Shown piece by piece: positions 1-7,858 of a stretch of 64,000 bases of DNA; the first letter of the stretch is position 1; the number at the start of each line of letters is the position of its first letter. Origin of the DNA: JAKVBK01 sp022447275 (GTDB lineage: Bacteria > Pseudomonadota > Alphaproteobacteria > Rhodobacterales > Rhodobacteraceae). The notes below the pieces were generated by a model. It did not search any database and had not been told where the DNA came from. It saw only the letters and a list, made by a program, of their open reading frames with translations. Made by a program: the position numbers and the translations under genes. The DNA lies in NCBI GenBank assembly GCA_047125605.1, contig CP138932.1, forward strand, positions 558,001 to 622,000. Direction: 5' to 3'.

Positions 1-132
1 ATCGCCGCCGTAGAGCAGATCCTCGATCGCGCCCAACGTACAAAAACGCCCCAAGCGCGCTGCGAGCCCCAACACGACGCCTCCGGCCATCCCGGCGAAT
101 GCATACAGCATCCCGTCCGTGACAAACTCCAT
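1..132 (-). CDS. YeeE/YedE family sulfur transporter, partial (SoxT-like)
   Basis: Only the first 44 codons lie in the window; the gene runs off the left edge. The start ATG (complement of 130-132) has a strong GGAGGAGG ribosome site just upstream. The visible protein begins with a glycine-rich membrane helix followed by GRFCTLGAIEDLLYGG, which matches the conserved Cys-containing helix of the YeeE/YedE (DUF395) family that imports thiosulfate or other sulfur compounds. Genes of this family next to sox clusters are called soxT. It is the third gene of the leftward soxS-soxR group, 58 bases after soxR. The SoxT assignment rests on family and neighbourhood; the substrate cannot be read here. 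Confidence 0.75.
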   Translation of the reverse strand, partial: MEFVTDGMLYAFAGMAGGVVLGLAARLGRFCTLGAIEDLLYGGD

Positions 133-160
133 AGGCGCATCCTCCTCCCAAAGGACGCCA

Positions 161-189
161 TGACCGGTGTAAATGGGGTTTCCCGGTCA
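161..189 (-). terminator. weak stem-loop after soxR
   Basis: TGACCGG (161-167) and CCGGTCA (183-189) form a 7-bp inverted repeat with a 15-base loop, between the soxR stop and the start of the YeeE/YedE gene. There is no T-run, so partial termination or RNA processing is as likely as a real terminator. Confidence 0.3.
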
Positions 190-190
190 G

Positions 191-535
191 CTAGCGCCGG
201 CCTTCCTGAGCACAGAACAGATCGTAGACCACATCAAGGATCTTGATCGCCCGCCTGTCTGCAAGGCTGTAGTAGATAGTTTTGCCTTCTCGACGCGGTT
301 GCACAAGACCCTCCATGCGCAGCCGCGACAATTGCTGTGACACTGCAGCTTGGCGCGCGGACAGCAAATCTTCAAGCTCAGTGACGGATTTCTCGCCCGT
401 CGCGAGATGGCACAGGATCATCAACCGTCCCTCATGGCTGATCGCCTTGAGGAAGTTCGACGCCGTTGTGGCATTGTCCATCATGCGGTCGAGCTCTTCG
501 CCCGTCAGGCCTTCATTGATGACTGGCAGTGCCAT
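191..535 (-). CDS. soxR: ArsR-family persulfide-responsive repressor SoxR
   Basis: 114-residue winged-helix regulator. An upstream in-frame extension exists, but the ATG at 535 has a GAGGA ribosome site and gives the normal family length. The recognition helix lies at about residues 50-72 (TELEDLLSARQAAVSQQL). Two cysteines, C42 and C108, sit 66 residues apart, the same spacing as the redox pair of the SqrR/BigR/SoxR persulfide sensors (C41/C107 in SqrR as I recall). In that group, sulfane sulfur makes a polysulfide bridge between the cysteines and releases the DNA. Two exact ATTC-N8-GAAT operators in this window (2480 and 4786) fit its expected DNA site. It is cotranscribed with soxS and divergent from soxVW. 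Confidence 0.9.
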   Translation of the reverse strand: MALPVINEGLTGEELDRMMDNATTASNFLKAISHEGRLMILCHLATGEKSVTELEDLLSARQAAVSQQLSRLRMEGLVQPRREGKTIYYSLADRRAIKILDVVYDLFCAQEGRR

Positions 536-602
536 TCCGTGTTCCTCGTGGTCTCGGTCCGTCCCTGCATCCCGGTGAGACCGTTCCGGGCGCCAAATGC
601 CG

Positions 603-986
603 TTAGGATCCCCCGGGCATGTAGGTTGTATTCCGTTCAAGGAGAGCTTCAAGCAAGGGCCAGAACCAGTCATCGCCCGGATACCCCTCGATCCGTGCCA
701 GCTCCCTGCCGTCCTTCACCAGAATGAATGTCGGCGTAAAGGCTGGGTCGCTTACCAGCGTCAGGTCGTCTGGAATCTCGTTGATATGCACTCGTCTGAG
801 TGGTGCAAAGCGCCCCTCGGCGGTTTTGGGATAGGCAGGGGCGATCTCCTCGTCCCATTGCTCGCAATAGTGGCATCCGTGTTGCTCCACCATGATCAGC
901 TCCATTGCGTGGAGCTGTGTTGTCAGGATGGCTGCCAAAGCGAAGGCAAGAAACCCTTCCAGAGCGCGGTGCCTGAGTGCGATCAT
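603..986 (-). CDS. soxS: Periplasmic thioredoxin-like protein SoxS
   Basis: 127 residues. An N-terminal signal peptide (about residues 1-27, ending in a QLHA-like site) is followed by a short thioredoxin fold with the active-site motif C38-H-Y-C41. SoxS proteins reduce periplasmic Sox components and support full thiosulfate-oxidising activity. An open frame extends upstream, but starting at ATG 986 places the signal peptide correctly. It is the first gene of the leftward soxS-soxR-YeeE group and lies about 100 bases from the divergent soxV start, so both transcription units probably share the regulatory region at 987-1085. Confidence 0.85.
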   Translation of the reverse strand: MIALRHRALEGFLAFALAAILTTQLHAMELIMVEQHGCHYCEQWDEEIAPAYPKTAEGRFAPLRRVHINEIPDDLTLVSDPAFTPTFILVKDGRELARIEGYPGDDWFWPLLEALLERNTTYMPGGS

Positions 987-1045
987 GGAGAATGGCCTGC
1001 TCGGTTGCGTGCGTGTACGTGCGCGCCATTGATGGCGGTGCTCAT

Positions 1046-1061
1046 ATAAGATAGTTTGAAT
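1046..1061. promoter_or_regulatory. Degenerate SoxR operator between soxS and soxV
   Basis: ATAA-N8-GAAT. The right half matches the ATTC-N8-GAAT operators found before soxX and soxB, while the left half matches poorly. It lies in the only intergenic space between the divergent soxSR and soxVW units. Position supports autoregulation; the sequence match alone is weak. Confidence 0.4.
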
Positions 1062-1085
1062 GTGAGGTGCTGGCAAGGAGGCGCA

Positions 1086-1823
1086 ATGTTCGATGTTTCG
1101 CTGATCTCGGCCTTTGTAGGGGGATTGGTGGTCTTCTTCAGCCCCTGCGTTCTTCCGATTGTCCCGTTCTATCTGTCTTACATGGCAGGTGCCTCCATGG
1201 CAGAGATTTCAGCGGACGGCGCATTGCCTGCTGGTTTGCGCCGGCGCGCTGTCCTGTCCTCGATCTTTTTCTCCGCTGGCATCATCACGGTGTTCGTGCT
1301 GCTGGGGGCAGCCTCCTTTGGCCTGAGCCAGAGCTTTCGCAGTCTGCAGACCGAGTTTCGCCTGATCGCGGCGGCGGTGGTGTTCCTGATGGGGCTCCAT
1401 TTTCTCGGGGTGTTTCGCATCGGCTTTCTGAACCGGTCTTTCCAGGTGGATGGCGGCGACACGCGTGAGATGAGCGTATTTGGTGCCTATATCGTCGGCC
1501 TGGCATTTGCCGCCGGCTGGACCCCTTGTGTCGGCGGGGTGCTGACAGCTGTCATCTTCACGGCCTCAACGGAGGCCACCGCAATCCGGGGCCTCATCTT
1601 GTTGCTGGTCTTTGGTGTAGCGATGACAGCGCCATTCGTTGTGGCAGCGCTTTTCATCGGCCCATTTCTGAGATTTGCAGCCCGGTTTCGGCGCCATTTG
1701 CCAAAAGTTGAAAAGGCGATGGGGCTGCTGCTGATCGTTTTTGCTTGGCTGATTGCCACAGACAGCGTCAATTATATTGCACAGTGGATGCTGGAGGCCT
1801 TTCCCGTTTTCCAGAACATCTAG
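1086..1823 (+). CDS. soxV: CcdA/DsbD-type thiol electron transporter SoxV
   Basis: 245-residue polytopic membrane protein of the CcdA family, which passes electrons from cytoplasmic thioredoxin to periplasmic thioredoxin-like partners. Two conserved membrane cysteines are visible: C21 in FFSPCVLP and C148 in GWTPCVGG, the usual pair for this family. About six hydrophobic segments are present. The ATG at 1086 has an AAGGAGG ribosome site; the longer frame has none. It lies 31 bases before soxW, its expected periplasmic partner, and diverges from soxSR. Confidence 0.9.
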   Translation: MFDVSLISAFVGGLVVFFSPCVLPIVPFYLSYMAGASMAEISADGALPAGLRRRAVLSSIFFSAGIITVFVLLGAASFGLSQSFRSLQTEFRLIAAAVVFLMGLHFLGVFRIGFLNRSFQVDGGDTREMSVFGAYIVGLAFAAGWTPCVGGVLTAVIFTASTEATAIRGLILLLVFGVAMTAPFVVAALFIGPFLRFAARFRRHLPKVEKAMGLLLIVFAWLIATDSVNYIAQWMLEAFPVFQNI

Positions 1824-1854
1824 GCGCGTCACCATCCAGGGGAGGACCCAAGAC

Positions 1855-2433
1855 ATGACCCGACTAATCGCATTTGCGGCGGCTTTGCTGCTGGCCCTGC
1901 CTGCCGCAGGCGCAGAGCTGGGCGATGATGGCCTGCACAAGACCAGCTGGATGCGGGATACGTTCAAAGACCTGCGCGAAGACCTCGAGGAAGCCAATGC
2001 GGAGGGCAAGCGCCTTGCGTTGTTCTTTGAGCAGCGTGGATGCGTCTATTGCACCAAGATGCATGAGGAGGTTTTCCCACGCCCGGACATCGCCGCCTAT
2101 ATCGACGAGAATTACTTTGTTGTGCAGCTCAATCTGCACGGAGATATCGAGGTGACAGATTTCGACGGGGAAACCCTGACAGAAAAACAGATGGCCCGAA
2201 AATGGGGTGTTTTGTTCACACCGACGATTATGTTCCTTCCTGAACAGGTCCCCGAAGATGTCGCAGCCCCGCAAGCTGCAGTGGCCCAGATGCCCGGCGC
2301 ATTCGGGCCGGGAACAACAATTGATATGTTCACCTGGGTGGCCGAAAAGCGCTATGATATTGAAAATGGGGAAGATTTTCAACGCTATCACGCGCGCCGC
2401 ATCCAGGAGCGGAATGACGGAACGACAGACTGA
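1855..2433 (+). CDS. soxW: Periplasmic thioredoxin SoxW
   Basis: 192 residues with a signal peptide (about 1-20, ending LPAAGA) and a thioredoxin-like domain with active site C63-V-Y-C66. In the Kelly-Friedrich pathway SoxW takes reducing power from SoxV. A GGGGAGGA ribosome site precedes the ATG at 1855. The C-terminal part is rich in acidic residues. After it comes a 146-base gap holding a SoxR operator, so soxX probably has its own promoter. Confidence 0.88.
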   Translation: MTRLIAFAAALLLALPAAGAELGDDGLHKTSWMRDTFKDLREDLEEANAEGKRLALFFEQRGCVYCTKMHEEVFPRPDIAAYIDENYFVVQLNLHGDIEVTDFDGETLTEKQMARKWGVLFTPTIMFLPEQVPEDVAAPQAAVAQMPGAFGPGTTIDMFTWVAEKRYDIENGEDFQRYHARRIQERNDGTTD

Positions 2434-2479
2434 GCCGTCTGAGTTCCTTAAAGTTTGAATCATGCTGCGGCGCGGCAAT

Positions 2480-2495
2480 ATTCAAAAACTTGAAT
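2480..2495. promoter_or_regulatory. SoxR operator upstream of soxX
   Basis: ATTC-AAAAACTT-GAAT is an exact match to the ATTC-N8-GAAT inverted repeat known for SqrR/SoxR type persulfide regulators, and the whole 16 bases are close to palindromic (ATTCAA/TTGAAT). It sits 85-100 bases before the soxX start in the soxW-soxX gap. A second GAAT half-site with a TTC partner at 10-base spacing lies at 2444-2460. Confidence 0.72.
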
Positions 2496-2579
2496 TCGTT
2501 GTTGCGACAACGCGCACGAATCCGTTACCGTTCTATCAAGCACACCACGCTAACGTGGGAAATACGTTTGGGAGGAACC

Positions 2580-3032
2580 ATGAAATCATATGTATATGGC
2601 ATCGCCTTTGCCTGTGCAGCTTCGGTTGTTCATGCAGGCGAGACGGCACCCACCGCAGTGCAGTTCGATGAATATGGCGCTGTTCCCGTAAGTCTTACGG
2701 GCGTGGCCGGTGACCCCGCGAATGGCCGCAAGGTGTTCGCCAATCGCAAGCAGGGCAACTGCCTTGCCTGCCACCAGAACGCCGAACTGGCCGAACAATC
2801 TTTCCACGGGCAAGTGGGGCCAGCTTTGGATGGTGTGGCAAGCCGGTGGGAAGAGGGAGACCTGCGCGGGATCGTCGCCAATTCCAAGATGATGTTCGAG
2901 GGAACCATCATGCCAGCGTTCTACGTGGATGCAGGCTATACCCGTCCCCTTGAGAAATTCGACGGCAAGACGATCCTTTCCGCCCAGCAGGTGGAAGACC
3001 TAGTCGCCTATCTGCTGACCCTCACAGACTGA
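2580..3032 (+). CDS. soxX: Cytochrome c subunit SoxX of the SoxAX complex
   Basis: 150 residues. A signal peptide (about 1-18, ending VVHA) is followed by a monoheme class I cytochrome c domain with C61-L-A-C-H65 and a likely distal Met in GTIMPAFY. SoxX pairs with SoxA to couple thiosulfate oxidatively to the SoxY swinging arm. GGGAGGA lies directly before ATG 2580. It is the first gene of the structural sox operon XYZA, preceded by a SoxR operator. Confidence 0.93.
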   Translation: MKSYVYGIAFACAASVVHAGETAPTAVQFDEYGAVPVSLTGVAGDPANGRKVFANRKQGNCLACHQNAELAEQSFHGQVGPALDGVASRWEEGDLRGIVANSKMMFEGTIMPAFYVDAGYTRPLEKFDGKTILSAQQVEDLVAYLLTLTD

Positions 3033-3061
3033 CCTGAATTCCGTAACTTCGGAGAACCCAA

Positions 3062-3481
3062 ATGAACTTTACACGCAGAGAGACCGTTCTGTTGGGCCTC
3101 GCCTCGGTGGCGGCAACAGCAACCGGGCTTCCCGCTTTTGCATCGCTGACCGATGACGCCATCGCCGAGTTTACAGGTGGGGCGGATGTTGGCAGCGGTG
3201 GGATCACGCTGACAACGCCTGAGATCGCTGAGAACGGTAACACCGTTCCGATCGAGGTAAGCGCGCCGGGGGCGGTGTCGATCATGTTGCTCGCAGACGG
3301 CAATCCCCGTCCTGCAGTGGCCACGTACAATTTTGGCCCCCTTGCCGCCAGCCAATCCGGCTCCACTCGGATCCGTCTGGCGGGCACTCAGAACGTCATT
3401 GCGGTGGCAAAGATGGCAGATGGAACATTCCAGCAAGCCGCGAACACCGTGAAAGTGACCATCGGCGGCTGCGGCGGCTAA
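3062..3481 (+). CDS. soxY: Sulfur-carrier protein SoxY
   Basis: 139 residues. A twin-arginine signal (TRRETVLLGLA, residues 4-14) leads the folded SoxYZ pair to the periplasm. The C-terminus ends in the hallmark GGCGG with C137 as the cysteine on which thiosulfate, sulfane sulfur and sulfonate intermediates are carried. It lies 29 bases after soxX and 25 bases before soxZ. Length and terminal motif are normal for the family. Confidence 0.96.
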   Translation: MNFTRRETVLLGLASVAATATGLPAFASLTDDAIAEFTGGADVGSGGITLTTPEIAENGNTVPIEVSAPGAVSIMLLADGNPRPAVATYNFGPLAASQSGSTRIRLAGTQNVIAVAKMADGTFQQAANTVKVTIGGCGG

Positions 3482-3506
3482 GCAAGAATTTAAGAGGAGA
3501 GACACC

Positions 3507-3836
3507 ATGGCATCCGGCGTCAAACCCCGCGTAAAAGTGCCCCGCTCTGCAGCTGCAGGTGAGGCCATCACGATCAAGACCCTGATTTCGCATAAAATGG
3601 AATCAGGCCAGCGTAAGGACAGTGACGGAAACGTCATTCCGCGCTCGATCATCAATCGGTTCACGGCTGACTTTAACGGTGAGAACGTGGTCGACATCAC
3701 GATCGAGCCGGCCGTGTCCACCAACCCCTACTTCCAATTCGAGGCCGTAGTGCCCGAAGCAGGTGAGTTTGTGTTCACTTGGTATGATGACGACGGCTCG
3801 GTCTATGAGACCAAGAAGTCGATCACGATCGCATAA
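3507..3836 (+). CDS. soxZ: SoxY-binding protein SoxZ
   Basis: 109 residues, all-beta, no signal peptide: it is exported with SoxY through the Tat route carried by SoxY. The conserved ISHKMESGQRKDSDGN and PYFQFE segments are typical for SoxZ. A GAGGAGAG ribosome site precedes the ATG. It forms the heterodimer that presents the SoxY C-terminal cysteine to the other Sox enzymes. Confidence 0.95.
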   Translation: MASGVKPRVKVPRSAAAGEAITIKTLISHKMESGQRKDSDGNVIPRSIINRFTADFNGENVVDITIEPAVSTNPYFQFEAVVPEAGEFVFTWYDDDGSVYETKKSITIA

Positions 3837-3897
3837 TTGAGACGCAATAGCAGCCAGCGCGGGAGGCCTAATCCGCGCAGCTACGGGAGGAGATAAC

Positions 3898-4731
3898 ATG
3901 ACGTTAAAGGCACTCATGTTGGGCTGTGCGGCAGCTGCGATGGCGACGGTCGCGTTCGCTGACGAAGATGCTGTTCTGTCCATCGAAGGCGAAACCATGG
4001 TGACCCAAGCTGCGGCGCCAGCGCATATGGAAAATGTCGATACGGTCTATTCCGGATGGACGTTCCGCACGCCGGAAACACAGGCGCTGCAATTGGACGA
4101 CTTTGACAACCCCGCGTTCGTCTTTGTTGACCAGGCGCTTGAGCTTTACGAAACCGCAGATGGTACGGCTGGGAAATCCTGCATGGATTGCCACGCCAAT
4201 GTCGCGGATTTTGCGGGTCTGAAGACATCTCTGCCACGGGTGGAAGATGGCGAACTGGTCACCATGACCAATCTTGTCAATGAATGTCGCACCGAGCGGA
4301 TGGGCGCAGAGCCCTGGAAATACTCGGGCGGCCAGATGTCTGCGATGACGGCTCTGCTCGCGCATCAAAGCCGTGGCATGCCGATGGACGTCACGATCGA
4401 CGGGGATGCCGCCCCGTTCTGGGAGAAGGGCAAAGAGCTCTACTACACCCGGGTCGGTCAGCTCGATATGTCGTGCTCAAACTGCCATGAGGACAATTAC
4501 GGCGTCATGATCCGCGCCGATCATTTGTCTCAAGGCCAGATCAACGGCTTCCCGACGTATCGTCTGAAGAACGCCAAGATCAACACGACCCACGGGCGCT
4601 TCAAGGGATGCATGAAAAACATTCGGGCCACGCCTTTCAAGGAAGGCAGCCCGGAGTTCAAGGCCCTTGAACTGTATGTTGCCTCGCGCAGCACGGGACT
4701 TTCCGTCGAAAGCCCGTCCGTACGCAACTAA
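3898..4731 (+). CDS. soxA: Diheme cytochrome c subunit SoxA
   Basis: 277 residues with a signal peptide (about 1-20, ending TVAFA). Two heme motifs are present, C95-M-D-C-H99 and C193-S-N-C-H197, so this is the diheme SoxA type. C238 in KGCMKN is the cysteine that ligates the active-site heme and becomes persulfidated. SoxAX forms the S-S bond between thiosulfate and SoxY. GGGAGGAGA lies before the start. An 11-bp hairpin follows the stop codon. Confidence 0.95.
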   Translation: MTLKALMLGCAAAAMATVAFADEDAVLSIEGETMVTQAAAPAHMENVDTVYSGWTFRTPETQALQLDDFDNPAFVFVDQALELYETADGTAGKSCMDCHANVADFAGLKTSLPRVEDGELVTMTNLVNECRTERMGAEPWKYSGGQMSAMTALLAHQSRGMPMDVTIDGDAAPFWEKGKELYYTRVGQLDMSCSNCHEDNYGVMIRADHLSQGQINGFPTYRLKNAKINTTHGRFKGCMKNIRATPFKEGSPEFKALELYVASRSTGLSVESPSVRN

Positions 4732-4738
4732 TCATCGT

Positions 4739-4771
4739 CAAAGCCCGCTTAGTTCCGCTGAGCGGGCTTTG
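4739..4771 (+). terminator. Strong stem-loop between soxA and soxB
   Basis: CAAAGCCCGCT (4739-4749) and AGCGGGCTTTG (4761-4771) form a perfect 11-bp stem with an 11-base loop just after the soxA stop. No T-run follows, so it may be a partial terminator or an RNA-stabilising 3' end. Together with the SoxR operator at 4786 it suggests that soxB starts a second transcription unit. Confidence 0.6.
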
Positions 4772-4785
4772 GTCTGCCTAAAGAT

Positions 4786-4801
4786 ATTCAACTTTCTGAA
4801 T
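4786..4801. promoter_or_regulatory. SoxR operator upstream of soxB
   Basis: ATTC-AACTTTCT-GAAT is a second exact ATTC-N8-GAAT match, 35 bases before the soxB start and just after the soxA hairpin. Two exact copies in the only two sizeable gaps of the rightward cluster argue against chance. Confidence 0.7.
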
Positions 4802-4836
4802 GGGTTAATTCCCAGACGACACCGAGGAATTCCAAT

Positions 4837-6540
4837 ATGATTTCGCGCCGTGATTTCTTGCAAAGCGCCATGGCGGCCACTGCGCTCTACGGCGCTTCTT
4901 CTTATGGGAATTGGGCGCGGCTGGCCGCACAACAATCCATCACGCAAGATGATCTTCTGCGCTTTGATACCTTTGGCAATGTCAGCCTGATCCACGTCAC
5001 CGATATTCATGCGCAGCTCAAACCGATTTATTTCCGCGAGCCGTCGATCAATCTTGGCGTGGGGGACAATCGTGGGGCCCTGCCGCACATCACCGGGGCT
5101 GATTTCCGCAAAGCATACGGCATCGCAGATGGCTCTGCGGCGGCTTACGCGTTGACCTACGATGATTTCGCGGCCCTTGCGGCAAGCTATGGCCGTGTTG
5201 GTGGCTTGGACCGTGTGGCAACTGTCATCGACGCCATTCGGGCCGAACGCCCTGATGCGCTGCTCTTGGATGGTGGAGACACTTGGCACGGATCGTACAC
5301 CTGCTTTCACACGCAGGGGCAGGATATGGTCAATGTGATGAATGCGTTGTCCCCGGACGCGATGACATTCCATTGGGAGTTCACCCTTGGTCAGGACCGG
5401 GTGCGCGATCTGGTCGGTGGATTGCCTTATGCCGCGCTGGGCCAGAATATTTTCGACGCGGAATGGGATGAGCCATCCGAAGATTTTGAGCCCTACCGCT
5501 TCTTCGAACGCGGTGGCGTCAAGATTGCGGTGATCGGTCAGGCTTTCCCCTACATGCCCATTGCCAATCCGGGCTGGATGTTCCCGGACTTCTCTTTTGG
5601 TATCCGCGACAGGCGCATGCAGGAGATGGTTGACGAAGTGCGCGCCGAGGGGGCGGAGCTTGTGGTCTGCCTCAGCCATAACGGTTTTGACGTGGATAAG
5701 AAGATGGCTGGGCGCGTGCAGGGCATCGATGTCATCCTGTCGGGCCACACCCATGACGCACTGCCCGAACCCGTTCTGGTGGGAGAAACCGTGATCGTTG
5801 CTTCTGGCTCCAACGGGAAATTTGTCAGTCGCGTAGACCTAGATGTGCGCGAAGGCAGAATGATGGGCTTCCGCCACAAGCTGATCCCGATCTTCTCAGA
5901 TGTGATTGCGCCGCAGCCTGCAATGACTGCGTTGATCGAGGCGCAGCGGGCGCCCTTCGCAACCGAGATGGCGGAGGTGATCGGCAAAACGGCAGAGGAT
6001 ACGACGCTTTTCCGGCGCGGCAACTTCAACGGCACGTGGGACGACGTCATCTGCGACGCGCTGCTCAGCGAACGGGAGGCCGACATAGCCTTGTCACCCG
6101 GGGTGCGATGGGGGCCGTCCATCACGCCCGGTCAGGATATCACCCGCGAAGATATCTGGAACGTCACCTCAATGACTTACCCGAACGTCTATCGCACTGA
6201 AATGACGGGTGAATTCATACACATCATCCTCGAAGACGTGGCGGACAATCTGTTCAATCCCGACCCGTACTACCAGCAAGGTGGCGACATGGTGCGGACC
6301 GGCGGTCTGGGCTACCGGATCGACATTGATCAGCCCCAGGGCAGCCGTATCTCGGAGATCACCTTGCTCAAAACGGGCGAGACACTCGATCCCGCCAAAT
6401 CCTATGTGGTGGCCGGTTGGGCCAGTGTGAACGAAGGCACAGAAGGCCCTCCCATCTGGGATGTGGTCGAAAGCCATATTTCTAAGCTGCGCACTGTTGC
6501 CAGCACTCCAAATACATCCGTGAAGGTGGTCGGCGCCTAA
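4837..6540 (+). CDS. soxB: Thiosulfohydrolase SoxB
   Basis: 567 residues, 5'-nucleotidase/metallophosphoesterase superfamily. A Tat signal (SRRDFLQSA, residues 3-11) is expected because the dimanganese enzyme folds in the cytoplasm. Metal-site motifs visible: D56-I-H58, G146-G-D148-T-W-H-G152, LSHNG, and G-H304-T-H306. SoxB releases sulfate hydrolytically from SoxY-S-sulfonate. It probably begins a second sox transcript with soxCDEF, because of the hairpin and SoxR site just upstream. Normal length. Confidence 0.96.
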   Translation: MISRRDFLQSAMAATALYGASSYGNWARLAAQQSITQDDLLRFDTFGNVSLIHVTDIHAQLKPIYFREPSINLGVGDNRGALPHITGADFRKAYGIADGSAAAYALTYDDFAALAASYGRVGGLDRVATVIDAIRAERPDALLLDGGDTWHGSYTCFHTQGQDMVNVMNALSPDAMTFHWEFTLGQDRVRDLVGGLPYAALGQNIFDAEWDEPSEDFEPYRFFERGGVKIAVIGQAFPYMPIANPGWMFPDFSFGIRDRRMQEMVDEVRAEGAELVVCLSHNGFDVDKKMAGRVQGIDVILSGHTHDALPEPVLVGETVIVASGSNGKFVSRVDLDVREGRMMGFRHKLIPIFSDVIAPQPAMTALIEAQRAPFATEMAEVIGKTAEDTTLFRRGNFNGTWDDVICDALLSEREADIALSPGVRWGPSITPGQDITREDIWNVTSMTYPNVYRTEMTGEFIHIILEDVADNLFNPDPYYQQGGDMVRTGGLGYRIDIDQPQGSRISEITLLKTGETLDPAKSYVVAGWASVNEGTEGPPIWDVVESHISKLRTVASTPNTSVKVVGA

Positions 6541-6574
6541 GGCGGTGTGGCCACAAAGCTTGAAGGAGCTTGAA

Positions 6575-7858
6575 ATGGATCAAGACGACAAGAAGGGCCC
6601 GGCGCCGTCTCGGCGTCAGTTTCTCACAGGTGCTGCGGCGGCAGGGGCGGGGGCTGTGGCCGCCTCCAGCAGTGCCGCGTCTGGCCCGGATCCGCTGATC
6701 ACAGAGGTGCAAGACTGGGCATCCGGTCTGGGACATGGGGTGGATGAGGTGCTCTATGGCCTGCCGATCGAGTTTGAGGGAGACGTTGTGCGTCGCAATG
6801 TGGCGTGGCTCACAGCCGATACGATCAGCTCGATCAATTTTACTCCGATCCATGCGCTGGACGGAACGATCACCCCCCAGGGCTGCGCATTTGAGCGCCA
6901 TCATTCCGGTGCCATCGAACTGCGCAAGCAAGATTACCGCCTGATGATCAACGGCCTTGTCGAGAGGCCGCTCGTTTTCACCTATGCCGATCTGGAGCGA
7001 TTTCCGCGGGAAAACCATGTGTATTTCTGCGAATGCGCCGCCAATACCGGCATGGAATGGGCCGGCGCGCAGCTCAACGGTGTTCAGTTTACCCATGGTA
7101 TGATCCACAACATGGAATACACGGGCGTGCCCCTTCGGCTCTTGCTGGAGGAGGCAGGCGCAGACCTCAGCGACGTTGCCAATAAGTGGATTTTTGTCGA
7201 AGGGGCGGATGCGTCCTCGAACGGGCGCTCGATCCCGATGGAAAAGGCGCTGGATGATTGTCTTGTCGCGTTCAAAGCCAATGGGGAAGCGCTGCGCAAG
7301 GAGCATGGCTACCCTGTGCGCCTTGTGGTGCCGGGCTGGGAAGGCAACATGTGGGTGAAGTGGTTGCGCCGCATCGAAGTGATGGATGTGCCCGTCCAAA
7401 GCCGCGAAGAAACTTCGAAATATACGGATACGCTGGCGGACGGTATCAGCCGCAAGTGGACATGGGCCATGGATGCGAAATCCGTTGTTACGTCGCCCAG
7501 CCCACAAGCGCCTATCAGCCACGGTCACGGCCCTCTGGTCATTACCGGTCTGGCGTGGTCAGGGCGCGGCGCGATTACGGCGGTCGATGTCTCGTTGGAT
7601 GGTGGCAAGAATTGGCAGACAGCGCGTCTGGCCAAGCCCGGCGAAAAGATGGCGCTCACCCGCTTCTATCTTGATATCGACTGGCGGGGAGAGGAAATGT
7701 TCCTGCAATCGCGGGCGCGCGATGATAGTGGATATGTGCAACCCAGCAAGGAACAGTTGCGCGAAGTGCGCGGCCTGAATTCGATCTACCACAACAACTG
7801 CATTCAGACCTGGTACGTTAACGCCGAAGGTGTCGCGGAAAATGTCGAAGTTTCCTAA
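6575..7858 (+). CDS. soxC: Sulfur dehydrogenase molybdenum subunit SoxC
   Basis: 427 residues of the sulfite-oxidase family with a Tat signal (SRRQFLTGAAAAG, residues 10-22). The molybdenum ligand is likely a cysteine of the segment C152-E-C154 in YFCECAANTG. A C-terminal Mo-co dimerisation domain follows from about residue 310. SoxCD removes six electrons from SoxY-bound sulfane sulfur, so its presence means the full Sox pathway without sulfur globules. The start was set at ATG 6575 behind GAAGGAGC. The end overlaps the start of soxD by 17 bases. Confidence 0.95.
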   Translation: MDQDDKKGPAPSRRQFLTGAAAAGAGAVAASSSAASGPDPLITEVQDWASGLGHGVDEVLYGLPIEFEGDVVRRNVAWLTADTISSINFTPIHALDGTITPQGCAFERHHSGAIELRKQDYRLMINGLVERPLVFTYADLERFPRENHVYFCECAANTGMEWAGAQLNGVQFTHGMIHNMEYTGVPLRLLLEEAGADLSDVANKWIFVEGADASSNGRSIPMEKALDDCLVAFKANGEALRKEHGYPVRLVVPGWEGNMWVKWLRRIEVMDVPVQSREETSKYTDTLADGISRKWTWAMDAKSVVTSPSPQAPISHGHGPLVITGLAWSGRGAITAVDVSLDGGKNWQTARLAKPGEKMALTRFYLDIDWRGEEMFLQSRARDDSGYVQPSKEQLREVRGLNSIYHNNCIQTWYVNAEGVAENVEVS

